DNA of 64,000 nt from positions 15,630,770 to 15,694,769 of the forward strand of contig CM119271.1 of assembly GCA_051294375.1 (NCBI GenBank), read 5' to 3'. Position 1 is the first letter of the stretch. The number at the start of each line of letters is the position of its first letter. The notes below the pieces were generated by a model. The model worked only from the letters and a program-made list of their open reading frames with translations. It did no database searches and was not told where the DNA came from. This DNA is from Paraspadella gotoi (lineage: Eukaryota > Chaetognatha). This document shows, one piece after another, positions 50,001 to 60,555 of the stretch. The position numbers and the translations under genes are program-made.

Positions 50001-51076
50001 TTCCGGCGACCCCCTCGGCGACGTCTTCCAAAAGCCTCTTCGCGATCTCCACCGAGTCGCCGACGAGGGAATCGACCGAGTTGAGGTCGACGCCGAAAAG
50101 GTCGGCCAAGGCGTCGTCGTCGTCGTGTCGCCGAAATCCGGCTCCGTTGGATCTCTCGGTCAAATCGGCAAAAGACTCGAGGGCGGAACGCGTCACGGAG
50201 AGGCTTTTGGCGCGGGTGGCGGGAGTCTTGGTAGGGGGAGGAAAAAATAAGATTTTCATGTCTAATTAATTGGGTGTAGTAATAATTAATTGCGTGTAGT
50301 GCAACAAATATAAGAAATTGCTTATTCAATAACTTTGGACTTTGGACAGGCGATGGCGGATTAAGGCCTCCAAGCCCTCCATACTTTGGACAGGCGATGG
50401 AGGATTAAGGCCTCCATACTTTGGACAGGCGATGGAGGATTAAGGCCTCCATACTTTGGACAGGCGATGGAGGATTAAGGCCTCCATACTTTGGACAGGT
50501 GATGGAGGATTATAAATATTAGTATAAATTGTCTAACCTGCAACCTTGAGAGATATATATCCTTGCAAAGTTCGTAAAGATCGACGACGACTTTGGCATT
50601 GGATGCAAAGACGGTTCCATAGATCATCCGCTGAAGCATCTCAAGAGTGGTCAATTGCAGATCCGCAGGAAGATTGAGGGCCGATTGAACCGCCTCGATT
50701 ACCTGCGGTCAAATCGGAAAACTTCAATGATTTTACGACCATAACTATTGACTGAGGAATCAGTGACCCCCACCTGCGCCCCCGTCCACATGGCGGGAAT
50801 CTCCGAGGCCATCGAGGAATGGAACCGCCCATCGTGCCACATAAGTTGGACGGCGTCGACGGCGAGTTTGACGAGATCCGCTTGACCAGAGTCGAAGGCG
50901 AGCTTGAGAGGCTGGAAGCATCGCTGGCGCAGTCGAAAGGCGGGAGCGACTTTGGCGCATTCCGGATCGGAGAGAAGTTCGAGCGCCTCGTCCACCGAAG
51001 AGACGAACTCCGCGTCGAGCGGGGATCGAGACTCGTGATCGCGGAGGCGGAGGAGGAGACTCTCCACGGTTGCCAT
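44091..51076 (-). CDS. ARFGEF3: ARFGEF3/BIG3-like large scaffold related to Arf guanine exchange factors
   Basis: BIG3 belongs to the BIG/GBF family by its N-terminal DCB-like helical repeats; the human protein is reported to lack normal exchange activity and to act as a scaffold on secretory and insulin granules. Exons: 51076-50774, 50702-50538, 50226-49867, 49800-49585, 49505-about 49391, about 49285-44091; roughly 2,130 residues (human 2,177). Matching blocks: N-terminal LRQRCFQPLKLAFDSGQADL, VWRDLCPKLVGALG, GVESLRPVLQ; middle VPRLNRCEDSTEADETLLEF..FCHGVM and YILACHCLRLYLS; then RPLFHVLKCWSVAQPFLLAA, YFHLHEAFVKPFETILCLES, GSGWKPLFAALRHVHF, VFRAFFGTGKVGIFANAALD, FSIYCIDTLLLPMIQFWLRK, FDARPGLKILLQNVVGARVA, TSEYKKRKGQRAMPG. 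The last exon alone is 5.2 kb. Several Asp/Glu runs are interspersed. The final join (phase 2, AA|gtgtgt) is inferred to keep frame. Confidence 0.93.
50337..50515 (-). repeat. 35-bp minisatellite derived from repeat family A
   Basis: Five units of 35 bp in an ARFGEF3 intron. On the minus strand the unit begins ATGGAGGCCTTAATCC and ends CGCCTGTCCAAAGT; family A copies read ATGGAGGCCTTAAACC and end AGCCTGTCCAAAGT over the same 35 bp, with about four differences. Confidence 0.85.
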
Positions 51077-51463
51077 GGCGACGAGAATGAAGGTTTTTTT
51101 TTAATATAAACTATGTAAGTCTAATGAGGGAGTAACGTATCCATTTTTAGACTAAATGTTGGTCTTTTTTCTTCTCATCTTCGAGTTTCCCTTCGTCCCT
51201 TTTGCTCTAATTAACAATAAAAATAAAAATTGAAAAACGTAAAATCGGTGGAACGAGAAAAGAAGAAGAGGAAAAGAAAAAACAAAAGAATTTTGGTGAA
51301 TGAAGTTTCAAAAATGGTGAAACCTCGGGGTTTTAACGAACCGTGATAACTTTTAAACGTAAACTGCACGTCGGCAGTTCATTTTCGGTGATACGATTAG
51401 AATTTTATGTCAACGATGTAATCCGCTAAAGCCTTTCAAGGTGACCATCAGTCCTTGCGCCCT
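51077..51463. other. Intergenic, nothing recognised
   Basis: About 390 bp between the ARMC10-like stop and the ARFGEF3 start. Purine-rich stretch near 51250-51290; nothing else seen. Confidence 0.5.
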
Positions 51464-53975
51464 TCAGATTGGCGAGCTTTTCCGGGCGTCGCCCGAATTG
51501 CTCATCCTCCTTCCCCAAAACAAGAAGAGCCCAGTGTAAAGCCTCGTGGACTGCTGCCGGAGGCTATCGTCCGAATGTCTCGTCAAGTTGAGCAGCGAGT
51601 TTCTCAATTGAGTCGATTTGGTTTCGGTGCAGAGAAGAGCGCGAATCGAGGAATCGTCGTCGACGTCGTCGTCGTCGTCGTCTTTGGCGTCGCCTTCGCT
51701 CCTTCGAACCGGAAAGGCCCCTAGTCTGGAATTGGTCGTCGCGGCTTCTTTGTTGACAAAGTCCATGAGGTTGGAGAGGAAGTAACAGACTCTCAAGGCT
51801 TCGACGCCGCCGTCGACGAGGCAAGCGCGGAGCCGGTCCGGGCAGTGGAGATTGAGGAGGGCCGAGGCCGAGGATTCGTTGGAGGACAGGTTGACGAGGA
51901 TCTGGAGAGACTGGGAGCAGAGGCTGGCGGAGGAGTCGGTTAACCTGAGGAGAGCGGAATCAATTGAAAAATGTTTAAATCTCTCGCTATATTTTTCTGT
52001 AAACATTGATTGAACCTATAATCTAATTTACATATTGTAGTATTTACTATATGAAAGTGAAAACCATTTAAACTTAAATTGTTGTGAATTCAGGCTTTTT
52101 TTTGGATTGTTTTCGCTTTTATCACTTAAGGAGATAATTACTTAAGATTTTAGTGAAAGAGCTTCAGCCTGATCCTACTTAATGTACTTAACGTACTTAA
52201 TGCTGTTGTTAGAAAATAAAATTCACACATATAAAAGAAAGACTCAAGATAAATTTTAAAATTAAGGGAAAAAAAAAAAAAAAAAATTGTATCGATATTC
52301 AATTGAATTAAATTGAATTGAATTCAATTCAATTTTTACGCTGTTATTGATACCGTTACCATTACTGTACTGTTACTGTTTTTGTATTCAATTTTTTTTA
52401 TTAAATTGTGTTAATAAGAAAAAAAATAGTCATTTTAGTCAAGTTTGGTCCTTATTTAAATTTTTTTTAAAAATATCGTTTTTGTTATTAATAAATAAAA
52501 AAAACCAAACTTTCATTAACGTCATTACTTGATTATGTCATTACGTCCGAGTCATGTTAAAAAAAAGGTAAAAAAAAGAAGTGTCGATTATTTTAAAATT
52601 ACCTTATGCAAAGAAAGAAAGAAAGAACCTGTGGTTTCTGTATGACGTAAATAGAAGTTACATTTTTTTAAACTTTTGCGACGCGCAGCAAGCGATTCTT
52701 CTCATTTATCATTACATAATTTATACTGTAATTAGTGATTATGTCATCGACCCTTCACCCAAAACTCCTCAAATCACCTGGCGGCGTTCTCGACGTCGAA
52801 AAGAAGTTCCGGCGCGAGAGGAAGAACGACGCCGTGAAATTTCGGCGTCACCGTCAAATTGGTGAGCGTCGCCAAAGCGCGGAGCCTGACGCAGACGTCG
52901 CCGCCCCGGGACGCCGCGCGGACGACGTCGACGAGAACGCGGACGGAGCGTTCCATGTAGTCTTGGTTCTCCTCGTTGACGGCCAAATTGGCAAGCGCCT
53001 TCATGGAGTGATCCTGGACGGTCGGGTCGTCGTCGCGCATGAGGTCGTTGAGGACAGGGATGCAGCCGGCGCGGCGGAGCAAGTACTGATTAGCGGCGAA
53101 GGCTGCGGCGTTGGCCACCGTCACAAGGCACTTGATTTTCCACTCGGCGTCGCCGCGGCGGAGCGCCGATGTCAGCGCCTCTGCCTCTTCGGGAGAGAAG
53201 ACGGCGGCGCCGTCGCCCTCTGGAAGGGAGGAGGCGTTGAAAGAGTCTTCCTCCTGTATTTAAAGATTTTAATTTAAATCCTTAGATTTAGAAGCTCAAT
53301 ATTAATATTAATACTATGTTTTTCCTAATTCGTACTTGTAATTCAATTAAATCGGTACTCATTGGTAGCCGGAATTAATCGGTTATTGAGACACCATATT
53401 TATTTATGTTCTTTTAGACAGATTTCGTTGTATAGTATCTGTTAATAGTACATAACATTTTAGAGTGCGTTTTTTCTGTATTTTTTTCTCTTGTTACTAG
53501 GTAAATTGGTCTCTTTATATACTTTTGTTCAGCATCTTTCCCGAACCTTGCTCTCCTCGGCGGAAATATCCAACGAGTCTTCTGCATCATCCTCGTCGTC
53601 GTCGTCGTCATCGACCCCGAAGACGTTCTCCGAATCCGCGGGCGACGCTGACGAAGGGTTGGAGGATCCTCCGACTGAGATGAGGTGCGCTTGGGCGATG
53701 TCCTCGCGAGTCACGGATTCGTCGCGGAGATCGAGACTGAGTTTTGAGGAGGGATGATCCTTCGTCCCCTGGACCTCTTGGGTCCCCTGAACCTTTTGGG
53801 TCCCCTGAACCTTTTGCGCCTCCCGCGTCGCCCCAACCCGATCGCCCTTCTCCTCCGCCCCTTTCTTCTCTTCTTTTCGTCCTCGCAGAGAATAATACCG
53901 CCAGGCGGCGACGGCGAAGAGAAAAGCGCCACCGCCGGTCGCCAAAAGCAAAAGCGTTCGATGACTTTTGTTCAT
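51464..53975 (-). CDS. ARMC10: ARMC10-like armadillo-repeat membrane protein
   Basis: ARMC10 and its relatives (ARMCX) sit on mitochondria or ER by an N-terminal helix and influence mitochondrial transport and survival. Three exons: 53975 to about 53548, 53253-52781, about 51943-51464; about 460 residues (human ARMC10 343). The first exon has MNKSHRTLLLLATGGGAFLF as N-terminal anchor, a degenerate VQGTQKVQGTQEVQGT repeat, and a long Asp/Glu run. Exons 2 and 3 hold the armadillo region: LVTVANAAAFAANQYLLRRA, GCIPVLNDLMRDDDPTVQDH, MKALANLAVNEENQDYMERS, ALATLTNLTVTPKFHGVVLP, CSQSLQILVNLSSNESSASA. The pairs AAFAANQ..LRRAGCIP and NLAVNEENQ correspond to the human NNAAFSVNQ..RELGGIP and NLSVNVENQ. 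The acidic insert lengthens it relative to the vertebrate protein. Confidence 0.85.
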
Positions 53976-55036
53976 TTTTCGGAGGGGTTTTCGTTTTTAT
54001 TTTTATCTACGTTCGTCCGTTGGTCATCGACCCTTCGTGGCTTTTATCAATCATTTTTCCCGCTTTCCCTTTCTCTCTCTCCCGACTAATTTTGGGGCTA
54101 AAAAAAAAGTATAAAAAGAAAAAACCCGAATCGATGGACTTGAAAGCAGACGAACGAGTGAACTTACTTGTAAATATATATCTCCCAAAGAAGACATAAT
54201 TTTATTGAAATTTAATTATCACTATTTAGAGAGATCGAACTGAGAGCCGGGTTTTTAAACTCATTCGTTTCACCGTACAAAAGCTTATAGGGTAGTGCGG
54301 GGTAATTTGGAAGTAATCCGGCGTTAACTTCCATTCCAAACTTTTGTATATTTTTTATTGCTAAAAATAGATTTTTTAATGTAATATTATTTCTGCCCAA
54401 ATAATTCTGCTTAAATAATCTATACCATAACTAATAATTAATCGTCTCGTTTATCAGATATTAATATTTAAAAGTCATATTACATCAAATATGGCTGTGA
54501 AAGAGGCTTGAAAACGACTGCTCAAAGACGAAATTTATTTAATTTTATACGTCAGTGTTCCGAATTACCCCGCACTACCCTAAGCAGTCTGACGGTGAAA
54601 AAATAAAAACAAAAGCACAACAAACTCGGAGAAAAGGCGGATATATATCCGGTTATATATCAAACTGCAAACTAAAACAAAGAATCGAAGGAGATTCTGT
54701 TTTCTATTTAAAAACTGTAGAGGGGATAAATGTCACTTCGTTACCCAGGGACTTTTCTAATACGTTTTCTTACTGTATTTGACTACAGTATAAAAGGCAT
54801 TTAATATTTTATTTAATATTTCAAATAAACCAAGCAAAATCATCGAATAATCCAAAAAAAGAAATGTGTGAGAAAAAATATAGTAATCCCTCCGGTAATA
54901 AAATTCTGTCTCCTAAACGAGACAATTTTATAAAATCACATTTGACAGAGAGAAGAAGCAGACGATATTCTCATTTCCAAGGACACGCCCACTTCCGTTC
55001 TCCAAGCCGCGCCAATCCCAACACCCCCCCCTCTCT
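53976..55036. other. Intergenic, contains an inverted-repeat element
   Basis: About 1.06 kb between the NAT8-like stop and the ARMC10-like start. Apart from the inverted-repeat element at 54290-54580 it holds only AT-rich sequence and a CGGATATATATCCG palindrome near 54638. Confidence 0.6.
54290..54580. mobile_element. Non-autonomous inverted-repeat element (MITE-like) with TA target duplication
   Basis: The left end GGGTAGTGCGGGGTAATT is the reverse complement of the right end AATTACCCCGCACTACCC; the match extends to about 23 bp with one mismatch (TTTGGA versus TTCGGA). The 291-bp element is flanked on both sides by TA (54288-54289 and 54581-54582), the target site of Tc1/mariner-type transposons. 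The inside is AT-rich with no transposase frame. Confidence 0.88.
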
Positions 55037-55777
55037 TCACTCCAAATCCATGACGAACTCGTACATCTTATTGTTGAAGAAAGGAATGACGGTGCCCAAG
55101 TTTTTGGTGCAGGCGTGTCGGCACACCTCCGACTTGTTCCTCCGCACGTTCTCGAGAAACTCCGCCTCGAAGACGGAGACGCCGAAGCGAATCTTCTTGT
55201 AACGCTGCCGCCGCAGATCCTCTCTCGCGGCGCGGAGCAGCGCCGTGCCGACCCCTGAGTTTCTGTACTCTTTCCGCACGAAAAAGTGGAGCAGCAACGC
55301 AGTCTGCCGATGGAAAGGCGCCGTGGCCAAGTGGCCGATCACCCGCCGATTCTTGTACATCGCCAGGTAGACGTGGTTGCCGCGGGCGCCGACCTCCGAG
55401 TAGAAATCGCGGAGACGACGATAAAGAATTCTCTTGGATTTGAGTTTGTAGTGATTGAGATAAACGAGGATGGCGGGGATGACGGTGAGGGGAGACAGAG
55501 TCAAAGAGATCGTCCACGATTCCACGAAGAGATTCACGCCGAACATGATGACGCCGAGAAGGAAAGGGACGAGAACGCCGCCGAAAACCACGCGATACAC
55601 GTTGAGAAAAGTCTCGTTGTAGCCCATCATCAGCATCTTGACGAGGGGTTCGAGGCGTTCTTCTCCGCGGTCGTCGGCCGAGAGTCTCGTCACGGTCACG
55701 TCCTCGGTCGTGTCGAACTTGATCGGCGACCGCTTGGGGCGGGAGATGCCCGCCAGGACTTTGAACACAGACGTCAT
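55037..55777 (-). CDS. NAT8-like membrane N-acetyltransferase (GNAT fold), intronless
   Basis: NAT8-type enzymes use acetyl-CoA on cysteine conjugates or on lysines of ER proteins. One uninterrupted frame of 246 codons (human NAT8 227). A hydrophobic hairpin, VYRVVFGGVLVPFLLGVIMF then SLTLSPLTVIPAILVYLNHY, anchors it in a membrane, as in NAT8. The GNAT core follows: YLAMYKNRRVIGHLATAPF (beta strands), LLLHFFVRKEYRNSGVGTAL, where R-N-S-G-V-G corresponds to the Q/RxxGxG/A acetyl-CoA loop, and a C-terminal FEAEFLENVRRNKSE helix. Substrate cannot be inferred. Its lack of introns may be ancestral for this family. Confidence 0.86.
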   Translation of the reverse strand: MTSVFKVLAGISRPKRSPIKFDTTEDVTVTRLSADDRGEERLEPLVKMLMMGYNETFLNVYRVVFGGVLVPFLLGVIMFGVNLFVESWTISLTLSPLTVIPAILVYLNHYKLKSKRILYRRLRDFYSEVGARGNHVYLAMYKNRRVIGHLATAPFHRQTALLLHFFVRKEYRNSGVGTALLRAAREDLRRQRYKKIRFGVSVFEAEFLENVRRNKSEVCRHACTKNLGTVIPFFNNKMYEFVMDLE

Positions 55778-56187
55778 TCTCGCTTTTATAAAAACGATCC
55801 TAGGTTTAGATTAAATCGGACAATAACCTTTCGTTTTTTTTTTAATGAGGGAGTTCGAATAAATTACTAATGCCTATTATTAGCAAATTCACGTATTAAA
55901 ATATTCATCGATTAATAAACGAAAATTGTTTCGCGATTTCGCAACAATTCAAAATTCAACTCATAAAAAACACATCGAGATGAGCTGTAATCCAACGGGA
56001 CGATACGAGTGAACTAGAAAAGAAAATTAAAACCCCGATATCAACTTTACCAGTACAAAGAAAAAACGATAAAAATACTGGATTAAAAAAAAAAATACTG
56101 AAACGTGCTAAGCGTATGAGAAAAAAACGAGATACTACAAAGTACTAAAAAAGATAAAAACGAAATACTATATATCTAAAAATAGAA
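55778..56187. other. Intergenic, nothing recognised
   Basis: AT-rich spacer between the unrecognised three-exon gene and the NAT8-like start codon. Confidence 0.5.
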
Positions 56188-58080
56188 CTAAGATCTGCAA
56201 TTGTTCCGCATGAGCTTTTTAAATCCTCCCTTGACTCGATCTCGAACGAATCCAGTGATGGTGAGTCCGCAGACTTTGAAGTCTTTCGTTTCGCAATCGA
56301 GGAGAAAAGGAAAGTGATTGAGGAAGGCGTCGACGCACTGAGCGATGAACACCAACACGTAGGCGTCCTTTTTAGGAGGGAAAAGGGGTCGGGGTCGGGG
56401 TGTATATGGATATCATTTGCATGTTGTCGTATGTGGATCAAGTATAAATATATTTTTAGTCAGTTTCGTTATAAGATTATTCCTAAAAAATTGGAAACCA
56501 AAAAAAAATTTATCCATTCAATAAATACATGTAATCCATCTTTTCGCTATATAATTTAACCACGTCGATTAAACGCAATAAGGATTATAAGCAAATGAGA
56601 TTGAAGAACTATCTCATTTTCAATGAAATCGAATGTCACTTATAAAGTTATAAATAAAAGTGGACGAAGTACAACAAATACTAAAAGTACTACAAATAGT
56701 AAAAAAAAACAAACTACAAGTTCCGAAGCCCCTAAAACCTACAGGTGAGAAGCCCCACCCATAATCCCATATAAACATTAAAGACAATCCAACTATCGCC
56801 ACAACTTTATTAATCGATCTCGACCATCTGAGGTCAACTCCAGCTTAAATCGTTCCCCTCCCCCCACAATTACCTTGATATCTTTCGGCGCGGGGGCATA
56901 TCGATAAAGGAGCTTGCCAAAGTCGTAGACTGTCGAGGCGAAGAGTCTGTATTCGGTCGTCGATTTGAGGAGAAGATTGGGCGTGGTCATAGAAGCGAGT
57001 CCGTGCATCTTTTGCCGAAGAGAATCGGGAAGAAGAATCGTCCGATCGTTGGGCAAAAACATGGCGCTGCCTCCGTGGCGCCAGTCTTCCGACTCCTCGG
57101 CCGTCGGCGGCGCCACCGCGGACCGATCGTCGAAGGATGCCGGCGCCTGAGCGAAGGCGCGCGGCTCCGAAGGAGATCTCAACGCCACCTCGAGACCGTC
57201 TCCGTGCCCGACGCCGCGCCAAGCGTTGTGAGACGCGTCGTCTTCGTCGCTTACGACTTGACAATCGTCCTCCGGCCCCGCGTCTTCCTCTTTCACGGCG
57301 ACGAGAGAACCGGCGCGACGAATCTTCGAATCCCGCGCCTCGTAGACGGCGCCGGAGGAACGCCGCTTTCTCGATTTGAAACGAGAAGGCGCCGAAGAAG
57401 GGAAAACGGCGCCGGGATCGAGACCGTTGACGTCGACGACGGAAATGGGTTCGACGCTGACGACGTCGTGACGCGACGCCGCGGCGACGCTGGCGGCCGG
57501 TGGGCGTTCGCGAACCTGGAGGAGAGTGACAGCTTAAAGGTATTTATATTAATTATCATAATAATGATAATAATATATCCACCGGGTACGCAATTCATAA
57601 TTATTTTTTTTCGTTCAAGCTTTTGAAGGTTTCAATTAAAATATTACTATAATTACTGTTAATCACAAGTATTCCTAAAAACTATAATGAAGTCTTTTTT
57701 AAAGTTTTTTTTAAAAACTTTCTGAGGCTAAGAAGACTAAATGATAAGCATTCCAGAGAAAAAAATTATTTTGCCGGCTTATGTGCATTCGCGGGATACA
57801 TTTAAAGAAGGGAAATATTTCGGCGCACCGTGGGTGTGTCCGTGTCGACGTCGAGCCTTGAGTCGGCGTCGGTCGGTCGAAGGGCGCCGGACGAGTAGGC
57901 GTCGCACAAGTGACCCGCGCCGGCGAACTTGCGTCCTTCCGGCGTCTCGATAAGGACGAAAAGATTGAGGTCGGTCAGCTGACTCAGCTTGACGGCCGCC
58001 TCGACCAGGATTCGTCCGAAGGAGGCCTCCAGGTTGTGGAGGTGGTTCACCAGTTCGATCAGACCCAGTGACGACGACAT
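56188..58080 (-). CDS. Uncharacterised three-exon protein, probably nuclear
   Basis: Not recognised. Three exons (58080-57829, 57515-56874, 56367-56188) join in phase 0 to about 357 residues. Exon 1 is a compact mixed alpha/beta segment (MSSSLGLIELVNHLHNLEAS; TDLNLFVLIETPEGRKFAGA; GHLCDAYSSG) that looks like a small folded domain. Exon 2 starts disordered, with basic clusters (RFKSRKRRSS, KIRRAG) that would serve as nuclear localisation signals and an acidic patch, and closes with an ordered stretch, SLRQKMHGLASMTTPNLLLK and YRLFASTVYDFGKLLYRYAP. Exon 3 is short, hydrophobic then basic (DAYVLVFIAQCVDAFLNHFP; RDRVKGGFKKLMRNNCRS). Domain order folded-disordered-helical and nuclear signals suggest a regulator, but that is inference. 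Exons have the same GC/CpG-rich character as neighbours and clean GT-AG ends, so it looks like a real gene. Confidence 0.7.
56593..56619 (+). repeat. Hairpin of family B type
   Basis: AAATGAGAT and ATCTCATTT flank nine bases at 56593-56619 in an intron. Another relative, ATCATTTGCATGTTGTCG, lies nearby at about 56410. Confidence 0.5.
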
Positions 58081-59006
58081 CGCGAGGAATGAATCGTCTT
58101 AACTTTGTTTTGTCCTAATTTTGTTTCTATTTCTGTTTCTTGTATTGATTAAGAGACCTTTTTTTGTTAAACGCAATAATCGGGTAGAATACGCTAGACA
58201 CGCATCCTGGTGGGGATTGGGAATGCTACTTATAGTTAGAACCCTTTACCTTCTCTTATTTTAAATAAACTCGAGCAAAACGGGTTACGTTTTATTTCAA
58301 AACTAGAACGCCTTAATCGTTTATGACAAAATTATGACCCAAAGAGTTAGATCTGTCATTTGTTAACTTCTTTTGTTTGAGAGAAATAATCATTGGGAAG
58401 AGAAAATAGAAAAGAATCACAGGCGATTATTAATATCATAAAATTACAATTGCATTAATGTAATAATAGAAATCGTTCATTATTGATTCGGGGAAATAAT
58501 TTACTTCTTCCCTGCGTTGAGGTTTTATGACTTCCTCCATCATGAACAAGTATTTCACGTGCAAAAAACCCAACCACCATATGACCCCCTCCCTTTTAGG
58601 GATTTGTTACAAAACGTTACAACGCGTTACAATCCTTTAGATTCATATTAGAAAAAAAAAACCATGTATAATAACAATAGCAAAAAAAAAAGCAACTGGA
58701 AACAAACTAGCTGTGAATCTAGTAATATATTCTATCGCGACAGAGAGAAACGGTTTGGAATTAAAAACAAAAATTATAAGGCTTTTTTATCTTTTAACCC
58801 AAGACTAAGAATAAAAACATTACGAAAGGATCTCGAATACGAAGCTCCCTCTAATCCCCAGTCAAAAAAATAATAAATTTTAACCCCCCCCCCTTTTGCG
58901 TTGATTTTAAGCCGAAACCGATGACGACAGATTCTCATAGCACAAGGAAAACGAAAAGGGCGCGCACGCGACGCCGCCGCAGTCAGCGACGGCGCCGCCA
59001 TCTCAA

Positions 59007-59010
<4 letters not shown>
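58081..59010. other. Intergenic, possible CpG-rich patch near the end
   Basis: About 930 bp of mostly AT-rich sequence upstream of the unrecognised gene; C run at 58885-58893, then a GC-rich patch at 58910-59000 next to the EDF1 3' end. A 75-codon minus-strand frame (59001-58774) begins MAAPSLTAAASRARPF but degenerates into AT-rich sequence; not called. Confidence 0.4.

Positions 59011-59049
<39 letters not shown>
59011..59049 (+). repeat. (CT)n microsatellite starting at the EDF1 stop codon
   Basis: On the gene strand the coding sequence ends AAGAAGAAATGA and runs straight into GAGAGAGAG, so the TGA stop is the first unit of the repeat. Confidence 0.95.
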
Positions 59050-59053
<4 letters not shown>

Positions 59054-60068
59054 CTTCTTGGGTTCGAGAGGCTTCCCCATGTCCTTCCCTCTCAACTTGA
59101 CGCCGAGAGCTCGCTCCATCTTGGAGATGATCTGCTGGTTGGGAATCGCTTTCCCTTGTTCATACTCGTTCACGACTTGAGGCTTCTCGTTAATCTGGAA
59201 ACGAAGAGAGGTCAGGGTAGAAGGTAGAGCTTTTGTAGAGAAGTGAAGATCGAAAGTAAGTTTTTTTAGAGAGGATGAGTATCTAGAATATTAGTCTTTT
59301 TAAAGGGATGAGGATACAAGATGAGTTTTTTCTGGAGAGGTTAGGATTAAGGTTGAGTTTTTTTTTGAGGAAAGCGAAGATAGAAGATAAGGTTTCTGAG
59401 AGAGATGAGGATCGAGGTAAGGTTTTCGTTGAGGTTTGTTCACTCACCTTGGTGGCGAGTTCCTTCTGAGTGAAACCTTTGTTGTTGCGAGCCTGCTGCA
59501 TTACGATGCTGAGGCTGCGGCTGACGTGGTCGTGCCGCAACTCCTCGGATTCGGCGTCGAGGACCGAAGTGTTCTTGGCGGCCGAAGATTGTTTGTTGCC
59601 GCCGGCGCCGAATTTCTTAGTAGTTTCAACGTCGCCGCCCTGACGTCGCGCCTGATTTATCGCCTGACAAAAGTGCCACGGAGGAATCATTCGCTTCTCA
59701 GTATCTAAAGTGTAGCCTTTCAGACCTCGCGTCTACTTTCCCTCTAAACCATTCGCTTTTATAGGTTTTTACCCGGTCTCGTGTTCCCTGGTGATTGATG
59801 TCCAAAATAACCAAAACCGGGTTAATCTTATTGTTGGTTCTTTATTCAATATATTATATTATATTATATTATATTATCCTCACATTAGTTTCTCAATCTC
59901 ATTCCACCCTTCCCATACTCCCCCCGCTTTTATACCCTTCGTCTATCACTCTCATATCACTCCCCGATCAGTCTTTTCCCTTACTCTGTCGCTCTTGAGC
60001 GCGCTCTGACTCTGAGGCTTCTTTCGCAGGTAGGTGACCGTGTCCCAATCGTCCCCGCCCGATGCCAT
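59048..60068 (-). CDS. EDF1: Multiprotein bridging factor 1 (endothelial differentiation-related factor 1)
   Basis: MBF1/EDF1 is a small co-activator that links TBP to bZIP-type factors and is also known as a sensor of collided ribosomes. Three exons (60068-59985, about 59668-59453, 59193-59048) give about 148 residues, equal to human EDF1. It starts [20 protein letters not shown]; exon 2 contains [28 protein letters not shown] and the first helices of the HTH_3 domain ([20 protein letters not shown]); exon 3 completes it with [20 protein letters not shown] and the tail [19 protein letters not shown]. The AAATGA stop is joined to a GA microsatellite. Intron 2 is a degenerate tandem array. Confidence 0.97.
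59215..59447 (+). repeat. Degenerate tandem repeat, about 33-bp unit, in EDF1 intron 2
   Basis: Six diverged units of the form GAGGATGAGGATC.AAG.T followed by AAGTTTTTT fill nearly the entire intron. Confidence 0.65.
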
Positions 60069-60555
60069 TTTCTTTATTTCTTTAGTTTTGTTTTTTGTTT
60101 TCAGGATTGACTTCTTGTTTTTACTTTTCGTTTCTTAAAACGAAACAACGAACGATGCAAAACGTTTTGTAACTTGATAAAAATCCCGGGAAAATGATAA
60201 AAAACTTTTTTTTTTCTCTCTCGACGTTTCTAACCTGGACGCGGGAGGGGAAGACCCGATTTAAAAATCTGTCGATCAATACTATTTTTATTTTTCTATA
60301 ATTATATCAATAAACGATCAGTGTAATAATCTATGAAATTGAATAGTTTTGAGGCGCTAATAAAATGACGACTTAATCACAGTTGTGGTGTTTTTTTTCC
60401 GACGTCAGTCTACATTTTTCGATTTAATCTTTTTTTGATTCTTCGGCGACGATCGGCGATTGGAAGGTGAAGGGATAAAACGAAGGGAAGTGGAAAGGAG
60501 GACGAAGTCACGAACCGATGGCACAAAATCACTAAATCTCAATCTCGGGGCGAGG
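60069..60555. other. Intergenic, nothing recognised
   Basis: AT-rich 490 bp between the ETF beta stop and the EDF1 start codon. Confidence 0.5.

Noticed and set aside
50337-50515. CRISPR-like array
   Set aside because: Head-to-tail 35-bp units without spacers; related to a dispersed animal repeat.
58774-59001. 75-codon minus-strand frame downstream of EDF1 starting MAAPSLTAAASRA
   Set aside because: Only its first third is GC-rich; the rest is AT-rich low complexity with a C run. More likely part of the EDF1 3' UTR.
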